Positions 52,214 to 61,205 of a stretch of 64,000 bases of DNA are shown here, one piece after another (within the stretch, counting starts at the first letter, position 1; each line of letters begins with the position of its first letter). Made by a program: the position numbers and the translations under genes. The notes below the pieces were generated by a model. That model was not told the DNA's origin. It searched no databases and worked only from the letters and a program-made list of their open reading frames with translations. The DNA comes from a virus: positions 6,010 through 70,009 of IMG/VR virus record IMGVR_UViG_3300030106_005057; one strand, 5' to 3'.

Positions 52214-53626
52214 CTAGTCTAAAAACATAAAAAATGCAGGATTTCCAGCACCAGCTCTACTTGACTGTCTAGCTCCCATGTCCCACTCAACGCCTCCAGC
52301 ATCTCTATCAAATCCAGACGCATCTATATTGACGCCATGAAAAGTTCCTAAGTCTTCTCCAACTTCACGAGCAGTAGAATCATCAAGAAGGAATAGGTCA
52401 ACAGCTCCTGCTGTAGTGCTGAGGAATTTTATTTGAGTTGACTCATTTTGATCTATTAAGGAATTTGCACCTGTCGGCTCATAAGTACTCAGCGCTGTTG
52501 TATCACTCATATTGAAGTCTTGAAGCGAGAAAGAATTAGTGCCGGAGTTACTGAACCAGAAATGCCTTGGATTGTTAACCAAGTTACATACTATGTTATT
52601 TTTTACATAAGCCTTACTTGTACTGAGTTGAGTACCCCACCTTACGCCTTGGCACTGTTTTGAGCCTCCATTAGCAGTCAATCTGTAAACAGTATTATTA
52701 TATATATAGCCCGTTCCGTCATTCTGATTTAGATTGAAGGCTACAACTTGGTCATTGTTAGTTTCTTTTAGATCATGGACTATGTTATTAGCAATGACAT
52801 AGACAGTTTTATCTGATGTAACATTAGTATGAATATTTATGAAGTTGTCACCTCCTACACTTCCATTGTATCCTTGCATCAGATTGTTTCTAATAATTCC
52901 TGTAGGTGGACTATTAGCGTAGAAGCCTATTGATCCAGCCACTCTGTCGTTGCCATTTGTCTGGGAAAAATCATATTGTGCCCATTCACATGTCATAGGG
53001 CAATCATCCTGATTTATCTGGATTACATGTGGTTGACCACCACTGACACTTACATTAGGTGGTAAGAATGTAGCAACGGCATCAAAATCAGTGCTCTCTG
53101 CTCCGCTATGTCTTGAGTTTTCATCTACTGTGAGTGTAATAGAACTAAGAGACTGAACCTGATCAAATACTATATGCTGGTCTTCAAACTCTGAGTCCGC
53201 TACCATTGATCCAGTAACGTGTGAAGTGCTAGCCCAAAAGCCGTGGCTAACGCTAGAATCATCTATCTTTTGCTCAAACAGGCCAACAGTACTAAAGCAC
53301 CTCTTGAAGTTCATCGTTGCCTGAACAGGTGAACCACTACTACCGCCTCCAGTATAAAGACCTACTGGAGAATGGTCTCCCTTTCCTCCTGTGTCGGAGC
53401 AGTACTTAAGCGTTATGTTTGCTCCGCTTATATTAGTAACAAGAAATGTGTATGTAGACGCATTTCCTCCCCCAGCATCCTGAGTTGACATAACCCCAAT
53501 ATCGCCTATCACAATCCCTGTTGGAGTTGTTCCAAAGGTTACAGTATATGATGGTCCGCTTCCAGAAGTTGTAGCTGGTGTCTCAGTATCTATATTCTGG
53601 TTTGAACCTATGCTTACTATAGACAT
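52214..53626 (-). CDS. Parallel beta-helix (pectate-lyase-like) protein, copy 1
   Basis: 470 residues with repeated short strand turns typical of beta-helices: GIIRNNLMQGYNGSV, TVYVIANNIVHDLKETNN, TGYIYNNTVYRLTANGG, KAYVKNNIVCNLVNN. The Asn ladder (NN at each turn) is characteristic. The end (GEDLGTFHGVNIDASGFDRD; EWDMGARQ) is similar to that of the 47679-48755 protein. The N-terminus may form a virion-binding head. It follows the long fibre gene with no gap (TAAATG), so it may be a tailspike or associated enzyme. Confidence 0.7.
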   Translation of the reverse strand: MSIVSIGSNQNIDTETPATTSGSGPSYTVTFGTTPTGIVIGDIGVMSTQDAGGGNASTYTFLVTNISGANITLKYCSDTGGKGDHSPVGLYTGGGSSGSPVQATMNFKRCFSTVGLFEQKIDDSSVSHGFWASTSHVTGSMVADSEFEDQHIVFDQVQSLSSITLTVDENSRHSGAESTDFDAVATFLPPNVSVSGGQPHVIQINQDDCPMTCEWAQYDFSQTNGNDRVAGSIGFYANSPPTGIIRNNLMQGYNGSVGGDNFINIHTNVTSDKTVYVIANNIVHDLKETNNDQVVAFNLNQNDGTGYIYNNTVYRLTANGGSKQCQGVRWGTQLSTSKAYVKNNIVCNLVNNPRHFWFSNSGTNSFSLQDFNMSDTTALSTYEPTGANSLIDQNESTQIKFLSTTAGAVDLFLLDDSTAREVGEDLGTFHGVNIDASGFDRDAGGVEWDMGARQSSRAGAGNPAFFMFLD

Positions 53627-56600
53627 TTACACCCCACTTATATTCTGAGCTATAATAAATCCTTCATAGTGTCCGGCCCTTAAACACAAGAATCCAAAGA
53701 CATCTACAAATCCAGCTGTAGAGGTTAGGGTTGGGGCGGTTTGACTGGGCCATTCAGTTGCCCCATCTCCGAACCAACCTGTAGTGTGGACAGTGGATGA
53801 CCCTCCATTTTCAAGCCTTACCATGAACCTTTGCCCCGCAGTAGGGTTAGTCGCGTTGAACGTGTACTCAGTACTTGCGGACATCGTATGTGTGAATACT
53901 GACGCAGTAGCCAGATCAAAGGTCTGCGGAGATCCGCCCGTACCTGACTTCATAGGTGTTCTTACGCCTGATGCATCCAACATACCTATTGTGATATTGT
54001 TTGTCGTTGTTGCACCATTGTCAGTTATGCAGTCTAAGTTGACCGTGTTTCCGAGATCATCGCATGTTATAGACCCATTGACAATCATCGTACTGTCTAT
54101 ACCAGTTATATCTATCGTCTTGGTAGTTCCGAGGTCTATCTCTCCACCATTGCCAAGTCCGGTTCCGGCAGTCACAGTAACAGAGTCGTGCACTAAATCG
54201 ACATTCGCCACAGTACCATCAACAATCATCGTACTGTCTATACCAGTTATATCTATCGTCTTGGCAGTTCCGAGGTCTATCTCTCCACCATTGCCAAGTC
54301 CGGTTCCGGCAGTTACAGTAACAGAGTCGTGCACTAAATCGACATTCGCCACACTGCCATTAACAATCATAGAACTGTCTATACCGCTAACGTCTACTCT
54401 GACGCTTGAACCAAGAACTACAGCTCCTCCATTGTGGAGTCCTGTGCCGGCAGTAATAGTGATGCCATCATTGATAAGGTCTTCGTTTGCTATAGAGTTA
54501 TTTACGATCATGGTACCGTCGATACCACTTACGTTTATAGTAATCGCATCACCAAGATCAACCTCACCGCCGCCGTTGAGACCGTTTCCAGCATTAACCG
54601 TAACAGAATCGTTGACCAAATCGACATTCGCCACAGTGCCGTCAACAATCATAGTGCTATCTATGCCACTTATGCCTAATGTAAATGAATTATTAGCGCC
54701 AGCGTCAATGCCTGCTAACCCTGTTCCCGCAACAAAGTTCCTCTCGTGACTTAAGTCTGGACTAAGTTCGAGCACTAAGTAAGAACCAGTCTTTGGAGCC
54801 TTTGCATCTATGTCTGTTCTTAAAATCCCAGATATATCATAAACAGCGTTTGGAGTAATTGCCTTATCCGTTACTCCATCCTCAGCAGAGTCCTGAAGCA
54901 TGACGATACCTGTAGCACTAGTAGAGCCTAGTATGCATCCTATCTCTCCAGTTCCGCCTAACTCTATCTCTCCTCCTCCGGTTATACCATTTGCTCCGGT
55001 TATCGTTATACTGTCATTGACTAGATCTGCATTCGTGACAGTCCCATTTACTATCATTCCTCCGTCTATGCCTGTAACACTTATTACTCTACTGCCATTT
55101 ATACCGATACCTTGTCCGGCTGAGTACTCCTTACCAGATATTTTGATAGTACTTGAACTATCTCCGACAGTGAAAATACCAGTTACTATGCCTTTCCCTT
55201 CTATCGTCACTGTATCATGTTTGTTGATCTCAGTTGACGCTCCTTCACTCGAAAGTGTCCAGTAGTCAAAACCACTAGTAGCTATCTGATCATCTACATA
55301 CTGCCTTACTCCAGAGGGTGTGGCTGCAGTGTCTGGAGATGCTCCACTTATATCATGATCAAGAAGAACTATACCACTTTGAGATGTTGTTCCAGCCTTA
55401 ACATTTATGATTCTTTCTGAATCTGCTATAGTATGCACTCCGGTGCCCGCAGTGTAACGAAGCCCAGATATTGTGATCGTGCTTACGTCATCAGCGAACT
55501 CACCTACACCGCTAACAATTCCTACTCCTTTTATATTGAGCCTGTCATGTTTATTTATTTGTGTTGTTGACAGTCCATCGCTTGCTGTCCAATATTGGTA
55601 TCCGCTAGCTTCGAGGTGTCCTGTCACAAATTTTTTCACCCCAGAAGGAGTAGCCGCAGTTGTAGCAGAGCCTCCACTTATATTGTGGTCAAGTTTTACA
55701 ACACCTGTGATAGTATCTGTCGCTTCAAAACCACTGACAGTATACTCTACTCCTCCACTTTTACCACTAGCTGTAACAGTAAGACCCATAAGCCCACGAA
55801 TATCTATATAATCGTTGTTCTCTATTCGTTGATTTACGGCCCCGCCTCCTGTATTGACCCCTTTAGCATAGAAGCCATCGTAGAAGTCACCAACTCCGGA
55901 AATGGTGACTATAGGATCATCACCTGTAGTCATGGCAACAACATTATTGCCCGCGCCTGTAATAGTTACAGCATAACCGTTCTGTATGTTTGCGGTCTTC
56001 CCGTCAGCTTGCAATATCCAATGGGTATAGGCATCTTCTCCGCCGCCTCCCCCAGTTATCCCAGAGCCAGTTATAGCTATAGTAAACGTACAGTCTGACC
56101 TAGTGACTGTTAGCTGTCCTCCACTACCTACTATGTTTATGTCTGAGCAGCTTATTCCGCTTCCACCGCCTCCGCTAGCACCAGCAGCATCAATAGTTAT
56201 AATATTAGCGCTTCGTGTAACGCTAGCTCCATTTACACCCTTGAATGTTACTGTCTCTCCACTATCAATGTCTGTTGAAGATCCTCCGAATGCCGCTAAT
56301 TTCCAATTATCATAATTGCCACTTCCCCCTGCTCCTGTAACTCCTGAATACCCTAGTCCAGTTATATGCCCATAAGCATCTAGTTCTACTCTAGATATGA
56401 AGTTATTTGGTGTTAAGTTAAGACCAAAATTACCTAATACTCCTGTATTGTGAGAAACTGTGAACTGATTTGGTTCTGAACCCGTTCCAGAGCTGAAAGT
56501 GACTCCTACTCCGCTTGTGCCTGAAACCGATAATACATCAGATGATTCTATAACTGAACCACTGCGAGAACCTGTTGTGTTTATACCAGTAGCTGTCCAG

Positions 56601-58027
56601 CTATATGTGTTTGCAGAAATCTTAGCATTCAGGTCTCCACTGACGCCTGTAACATAGTTTGTAGTGGCATAAGAAGAGAGGTCTTGATCTGCACCGCTTA
56701 TATTGAATACGTTTGAGCTAGTATTATAAGATACTGTAGTATTTCCAGCTCCAGTCCAAGTAACCGTCTGTCCGCTAGATATAGTGTCTGGGCTTGTGTC
56801 ACCGTCAGTTACTTTGAAGTTGTAGTCTCCTCCGCCTCCTCCTCCAGCTGTTCCGCTTATTGTCACGGTGTTTCCGCTAGCGGCATAGCTCACAGTTGTG
56901 TTCCCTGCTCCCGTGAACTTTACAGTATTTGTAGATTGTATGTTCTCTGAGTTAGAGCCATCTGTTACCGTCCAGTATTGGTAGTTGTCTTTACCTGTTG
57001 CTATCCCCGAAACAATACTTATTGCTGATGCGTTAGTAGCTCCAGTTGAGGCGATATTATTTGTGTTCTGTGTGATCTTTGTCTGGAGATCTCCTGATAC
57101 GCCTGTTACGTAATCTGTTGTAGCATAGGAAGATAAGTCTTCGGACTGTCCACTTACCGTTACTGTTCTATTGTCTGTCCCTCCTAGGCTCACGCTCACA
57201 CTTCCAGCGCCAGTTATTTTGACTAACTCGCCTTTATCTACAACTCCAGAAGTCGCTGAAGAATCTCCTTGTATAGTCCAATTATTATATAACAATCCTG
57301 ATACTGTATTTATATTTGAAGTATTAGAGGATATATTACTAGCATTTGTTGCTATTGAGCTAGCATTAGTAGCTCCTGTGGAAGCTATATTGTTAGAGTT
57401 CTGTGTGATTTGTGTTTGTAAATGGCCTGAAGCGCCAGTTACATATGCTTTCGTAGCATAAGACGATAGATCTTGTGACTCTCCGCTAACAGTGAATGTG
57501 TTTGTAGCTCCACTAGATAGAGATACGGTGACACTTCCCGCTCCAGTTACTTTAACATTGCCTGTTGTGGTTATATTAGATGTATTGGAACCGTCTGTGG
57601 CCTTCCAATATAAGTAAGGGTTCGCGGCGGTACTCTGGTTTGTGCCGTCATTAAAAGTAATTCCTGTTTGCCCTACAGACAGGCCTGTTATAGAGACTAC
57701 ATTGTTCTCGTCACCAAATACTGCTTTTTCTGCGGGATATGTAACATACAGTAGTCCACTACCCTGAAAGTCTACTCTAGAACCATTGTTGCTACTACTT
57801 AATACTGTGTCTCTTGAAAGCTTAGCTGGAGAACCAGTCGAATAAGTACCTATACCGACTTCCCATCCAGAAGGGGATTCTTCAATAGCATAATAAGTCT
57901 TTGCTCCGTCTCCTAAGACCGAAAAGTCTTGGAAGCCGCTTGATGAATATGAAACATCTAGGTTCAGTGTTCCTGTACCGTAGGTGTTACTACCTTGCTT
58001 GATTCTATCTTTTATATTTATTGCCAC
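53627..58027 (-). CDS. Long repetitive tail fibre protein
   Basis: The 1466-residue protein starts with GTG 58027, preceded by GGGAG at nine bases. Short beta repeats fill it: variants of LSSYATTDYVTGVSGDLQ with NNIASTGATNAS near the N-terminus; two copies of a block with INKHD...I.G.GIV in the middle; and a 47-residue repeat in the C-terminal third. A module GSGISCSDINIVGSGG / SDCTFTIAIT is shared with the tail-tip protein at 27722-33073. The end (STVHTTGWFGDGATEWPSQ) suits a fibre tip. It probably forms a trimeric receptor-binding fibre. It is downstream of the capsid gene and its terminator. Confidence 0.8.
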   Translation of the reverse strand: MAINIKDRIKQGSNTYGTGTLNLDVSYSSSGFQDFSVLGDGAKTYYAIEESPSGWEVGIGTYSTGSPAKLSRDTVLSSSNNGSRVDFQGSGLLYVTYPAEKAVFGDENNVVSITGLSVGQTGITFNDGTNQSTAANPYLYWKATDGSNTSNITTTGNVKVTGAGSVTVSLSSGATNTFTVSGESQDLSSYATKAYVTGASGHLQTQITQNSNNIASTGATNASSIATNASNISSNTSNINTVSGLLYNNWTIQGDSSATSGVVDKGELVKITGAGSVSVSLGGTDNRTVTVSGQSEDLSSYATTDYVTGVSGDLQTKITQNTNNIASTGATNASAISIVSGIATGKDNYQYWTVTDGSNSENIQSTNTVKFTGAGNTTVSYAASGNTVTISGTAGGGGGGDYNFKVTDGDTSPDTISSGQTVTWTGAGNTTVSYNTSSNVFNISGADQDLSSYATTNYVTGVSGDLNAKISANTYSWTATGINTTGSRSGSVIESSDVLSVSGTSGVGVTFSSGTGSEPNQFTVSHNTGVLGNFGLNLTPNNFISRVELDAYGHITGLGYSGVTGAGGSGNYDNWKLAAFGGSSTDIDSGETVTFKGVNGASVTRSANIITIDAAGASGGGGSGISCSDINIVGSGGQLTVTRSDCTFTIAITGSGITGGGGGEDAYTHWILQADGKTANIQNGYAVTITGAGNNVVAMTTGDDPIVTISGVGDFYDGFYAKGVNTGGGAVNQRIENNDYIDIRGLMGLTVTASGKSGGVEYTVSGFEATDTITGVVKLDHNISGGSATTAATPSGVKKFVTGHLEASGYQYWTASDGLSTTQINKHDRLNIKGVGIVSGVGEFADDVSTITISGLRYTAGTGVHTIADSERIINVKAGTTSQSGIVLLDHDISGASPDTAATPSGVRQYVDDQIATSGFDYWTLSSEGASTEINKHDTVTIEGKGIVTGIFTVGDSSSTIKISGKEYSAGQGIGINGSRVISVTGIDGGMIVNGTVTNADLVNDSITITGANGITGGGEIELGGTGEIGCILGSTSATGIVMLQDSAEDGVTDKAITPNAVYDISGILRTDIDAKAPKTGSYLVLELSPDLSHERNFVAGTGLAGIDAGANNSFTLGISGIDSTMIVDGTVANVDLVNDSVTVNAGNGLNGGGEVDLGDAITINVSGIDGTMIVNNSIANEDLINDGITITAGTGLHNGGAVVLGSSVRVDVSGIDSSMIVNGSVANVDLVHDSVTVTAGTGLGNGGEIDLGTAKTIDITGIDSTMIVDGTVANVDLVHDSVTVTAGTGLGNGGEIDLGTTKTIDITGIDSTMIVNGSITCDDLGNTVNLDCITDNGATTTNNITIGMLDASGVRTPMKSGTGGSPQTFDLATASVFTHTMSASTEYTFNATNPTAGQRFMVRLENGGSSTVHTTGWFGDGATEWPSQTAPTLTSTAGFVDVFGFLCLRAGHYEGFIIAQNISGV
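54064..54667 (-). repeat. 141-bp (47-residue) tandem repeats in fibre gene
   Basis: Four complete units of exactly 141 bases (54667-54527, 54526-54386, 54385-54245, 54244-54104) and part of a fifth encode repeats starting GIDxxMIVxxx and containing ANxDLxxDxxT and GG. The units at 54385-54245 and 54244-54104 are nearly identical; the first two have diverged more. The protein has a further divergent copy upstream. Recent unit duplication or gene conversion is the likely cause. Confidence 0.92.
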
Positions 58028-58051
58028 AGCAGTTAGCTCCCATCATTTATT

Positions 58052-58096
58052 AAAAAAAGCCGCCCCCAGCAACGCTAAGGTCACTAAAGGCGACTT
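58052..58096 (-). terminator. Intrinsic terminator after major capsid gene
   Basis: On the - strand, AAGTCGCC (58096-58089) pairs with GGCGGCTT (58064-58057) with one wobble, around a 24-base loop that itself can fold, followed by TTTTTTT. It lies about 25 bases after the stop of the capsid gene. Confidence 0.82.
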
Positions 58097-58120
58097 ATAG
58101 TTAAACTCTAAAAGAGTTTC

Positions 58121-59125
58121 TTAGAATGCACCAAGAAGAACTCTTCTGTTGTCTAATACAGCGAAGCCGTGCTCACCATAACCGTACATACCAGCACGTC
58201 TTTGGCGATGAAGGGTATCATCTTCAAAGATCTGTACTTCCTGACGGACAGGCATTACAAAGCTGTCGTTGCTTGAAAGATCAAGACCAACTACAATCTC
58301 TTTCTTGCTACCCGGCAATGTGCCGCTCAAGTCAGTGCTGTAGTAGTTCTGATACTCTTGACCTTCGCCAAGCTCATCAATGTCATGAAGATTTACTTGG
58401 AAGATTCGAGTCAAAAGACCGCCTTCACGAGTAATAAGTTCGCGACGAGTGATGTCATCAACTTCGTCAACACCCCAGTTACGAATGTCTTCAAGACCTT
58501 CTGGGCTGATGTATAGGTCAGTCATTTGGCCTCGGTTAATAGAAGAACTATTACCGCCACCATTACGTCTCATGATAGTCTTCATAAGAGAAACGAGTCT
58601 CTTACTGAAGTATCCAGCAGACGCATCAGCATCGTAAACCAAGATGTTTCTGTCAACACCAGCACTCAAAATCGTGTGCCAACCGTCGTCATTCATCTTC
58701 TTAACGAACTGACCTTGGAGAACGTCCATTGCACGTCCTACAACGTCCCAACGAGCGTCACGAGCATATTTCAACAAGAAGTCGATAGATGCACCAACGT
58801 CATAAGTTGGAACCATTACGTAGTCACCCTCAACATGTCGTTCAGGAATTCTACCATGATTAGGGATAGTATATGCTACGAAATCGCTTTCTGTACCGGG
58901 AGCGATGAAATCCAAAGGAAATTCAGCACTAGCACCGGGAGCAAGACGGACAGCTTCGTAGATACCATCGAGGATATCGCCACTCATAACCCCTTTTCGA
59001 AGAGGAAGTTCAAGAGCTTTAGCAAGTTCTGCTGTTGCTCCCAAAGATTCTTCTTTGACTAATGAACCGGCTTGGCGTAGGACCTGATTCATTTCAGGAG
59101 TTGGATCAAATAACTTTCTAGTCAT
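58121..59125 (-). CDS. Major capsid protein (HK97 fold)
   Basis: The 334-residue protein is encoded after the protease/scaffold and decoration-like genes and is followed by a terminator. An N-terminal helical part (AELAKALELPLRKGVMSGDIL) precedes the body. MTDLYISPEGLEDIRNWGVDEVD and GYGEHGFAVLDNRRVLLG fit the P-domain and A-domain strands seen in HK97-type capsids. YMVPTYDV-like and FPLDF segments are beta-rich. The protein builds the icosahedral shell. Its position, size and isolation by a terminator support it; no residue signature alone is decisive. Confidence 0.8.
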   Translation of the reverse strand: MTRKLFDPTPEMNQVLRQAGSLVKEESLGATAELAKALELPLRKGVMSGDILDGIYEAVRLAPGASAEFPLDFIAPGTESDFVAYTIPNHGRIPERHVEGDYVMVPTYDVGASIDFLLKYARDARWDVVGRAMDVLQGQFVKKMNDDGWHTILSAGVDRNILVYDADASAGYFSKRLVSLMKTIMRRNGGGNSSSINRGQMTDLYISPEGLEDIRNWGVDEVDDITRRELITREGGLLTRIFQVNLHDIDELGEGQEYQNYYSTDLSGTLPGSKKEIVVGLDLSSNDSFVMPVRQEVQIFEDDTLHRQRRAGMYGYGEHGFAVLDNRRVLLGAF

Positions 59126-59139
59126 TTCGGTTTTTCTCC

Positions 59140-59598
59140 TTATACGATGTTAATTTCTACTTTAGCGTAACCGTCCGCGTCTTCTTTGGAAAGAAAACGT
59201 CCGATTTGCGTAGTATTAAGCCCGCCACCAACAGTAGTGATTTGAGCACTATTATTAAAATAGGCTTTTGCACCAGCTGCTGGAGTACCAGCTACATTAT
59301 CAGTTACAACAGTACCTCGACGCAACAACAAGACTTTACTGCCTTTTTGTACTTCGTCTTTGGCAAAATTAATATGTTGACGTGTTAGATCAAGTTCTAC
59401 AACGTCATTCAAAAGCAATCCAGCGGGCTTATCTCCAGAACCTGTGGCTTTAATCACCAAGGCTGCTGAATCATCCATTGCTGCTCCAGAACCTTCCGAA
59501 GCTGTTGAGTGGGTGCAAATTACACCTCTCGTAGCTGTGTCGTTCATAAAGAAACTAAGGTCTGTGAGATGCTCGACTCTATCAGGTTTAAGTGCCAT
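59140..59598 (-). CDS. Capsid decoration-like protein
   Basis: The 152-residue beta-rich protein contains AALVIKATGSGDKPAGLLLNDVVELDL, GSKVLLLRRGTVVTD and AYFNNSAQITTVGGGLNTTQIGRFLSKEDADGYAKVEI. This pattern is like phage head-decoration proteins of the gpD type, which are encoded between protease/scaffold and capsid. The spacing to the capsid gene is 14 bases, with AGGAGAAAAA before that gene. Assignment rests on synteny and composition. Confidence 0.65.
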   Translation of the reverse strand: MALKPDRVEHLTDLSFFMNDTATRGVICTHSTASEGSGAAMDDSAALVIKATGSGDKPAGLLLNDVVELDLTRQHINFAKDEVQKGSKVLLLRRGTVVTDNVAGTPAAGAKAYFNNSAQITTVGGGLNTTQIGRFLSKEDADGYAKVEINIV

Positions 59599-59611
59599 TT
59601 AGAAATCTCCT

Positions 59612-61186
59612 TTACTCATTATTAAAAACATAGGAATCAACCCAATTTTGAAGACTAGCGCGAGTCTGTCCTGATTCATCTACTTCTTCTTCTTCGGAAG
59701 CAACTGACAAGTCAGCTTCTTCTTCGACGGAAGCAGTTTCAAGAACTTCTTCTGCTAATTCTTCGGCTTCAGCCTCAGCTTCAGCTTCTTCTTCAGCGTC
59801 TTCTGCTGGAGTCTCAGCTTCTTCGGCTTCATCGTCTCCTTCTGCTGCTTCAGTTTCTTCAACTTCAACAACTTCTGGTTGGATGCTAGCAATTGTAGCT
59901 ACAACTTCACTAAATTGCTCGTCTGTAAGAGATGCAAAAGTTTCAAGCTTGGCTTCAACCTGATCTGCAGCAATACCTGCTTCGATTAAGGCGGCGGCTC
60001 TCGCGTTTCGCTTTTCCTTCTCTTCCATTTCTGCGATTGCGGCTTCTGCTGTATCTTTAGCTTCAGTCAACTCAGCAATTGTAGCTTCAAGAGCTTCAAT
60101 TTTTTCTGCGTCTGCTTTAGCTAATTCTTCAGCTTGTGCCACGGTTTCGCTCAAAGATTCAACTGTTTGGTTTAACTCAACAGCCTCAGCTTCAAGCTTT
60201 TCAACGTTAGCCTTAGAAACTTTTTCAGACAGCTCTTTAACTTCAGCTTGTGAAGTTGCTAGAGCTTCCTTAAGTTCTTTGACTTGTTCGTTTAAGAAAT
60301 CGCTTGTCATAAGAATCTCCTCTTCGGAACCTGCGTTAGAAAGAATATTTTGTTCTACTCTAACTGATACACCATTATTTTTAGAAAACAGGTTTTTTGA
60401 CACTGAAGCCCCTGCAAAATCGAAGATCTCATCATTATCGAAGATGACACTTTCTGGATTTGCTGGTTTTTCAACGAAACCTTTTCCTGAAAACGTAATA
60501 TTTCTCAACATTCTGCCTACTTGATGGCCTTGATATTCTCCTGTACCTCCATATGATCTCAAATGCCTTGTTAGAAAAGAGGTTTCCTCATTCCTAGCAA
60601 CAATATGATTATCACCATCTGGAGACTGGACAGCATAGTCAAAGCCTCTAAATATACACTCCATCGAGACGAACATATCACCATGTTCGATTTTTCTTAT
60701 TAGTTCTTCTGCCCTTGCTTTGTATTCAGGATCTTGCCATTGTCTATAGATTACAGAAGAAACGAGTATGTGCATTTTATCAGGTAGGTCTTCCGCTGTT
60801 GAATTGTCATCTATAAGATTAAACTCATTATCGACAGGCCAGCTAGATATAATACTTCCAATTATTTTCTTTTCGTCGTGTTCTAAATTAGCAGGCTTAT
60901 ACTGAGGGGTCTTTCTAGCCGCCCAAACTTCCTCTGCTCCAAACACGTCGTCATTTCGATTCCAAGAAGATGTAACTAGTATAGAATATGTGTGGTACAC
61001 ATCATCATCTTCAGTTCCGGCTACAGATAGAAACTCAGAAGCGTTTGACTTAAAAGAGTCTAGTACTGTAGATTTAATTTTGTCAGCTGGACATAACGGG
61101 GAGGCATACGCTATAGAAGCATTACTTCTAATCTGTTGCTCTAGTCCGGCTTCTTTTTCTGATTGATATATAATTATATTACTCAT
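59612..61186 (-). CDS. Prohead protease fused to scaffold-like coiled coil
   Basis: 524 residues. The first 250 resemble prohead proteases: a His in ANLEHDEKKIIGSI (H103) and a Ser in DMFVSMECIFRGF (S174) are good candidates for the catalytic pair, and a further strand is IVARNEETSFLTRHL. After about residue 285 the chain becomes a long acidic coiled coil (AEVKELSEKVSKANVEKLEAEAVELN; more Glu/Ala-rich repeats to about residue 500), the composition of a scaffold. In HK97-like and lambda-like phages the two functions are often fused or nested. An internal start for a separate scaffold, at ATG near 60310, is possible. It probably helps capsid assembly and is cleaved out. Confidence 0.75.
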   Translation of the reverse strand: MSNIIIYQSEKEAGLEQQIRSNASIAYASPLCPADKIKSTVLDSFKSNASEFLSVAGTEDDDVYHTYSILVTSSWNRNDDVFGAEEVWAARKTPQYKPANLEHDEKKIIGSIISSWPVDNEFNLIDDNSTAEDLPDKMHILVSSVIYRQWQDPEYKARAEELIRKIEHGDMFVSMECIFRGFDYAVQSPDGDNHIVARNEETSFLTRHLRSYGGTGEYQGHQVGRMLRNITFSGKGFVEKPANPESVIFDNDEIFDFAGASVSKNLFSKNNGVSVRVEQNILSNAGSEEEILMTSDFLNEQVKELKEALATSQAEVKELSEKVSKANVEKLEAEAVELNQTVESLSETVAQAEELAKADAEKIEALEATIAELTEAKDTAEAAIAEMEEKEKRNARAAALIEAGIAADQVEAKLETFASLTDEQFSEVVATIASIQPEVVEVEETEAAEGDDEAEEAETPAEDAEEEAEAEAEAEELAEEVLETASVEEEADLSVASEEEEVDESGQTRASLQNWVDSYVFNNE

Positions 61187-61205
61187 TTATCACCTCTTAC
61201 TTTAA

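Noticed and set aside
53784-54749. A 321-codon + strand open frame with repeats inside the fibre gene
   Set aside because: Its repeats are the antisense of the 141-bp fibre repeats; the sense frame has convincing fibre features.
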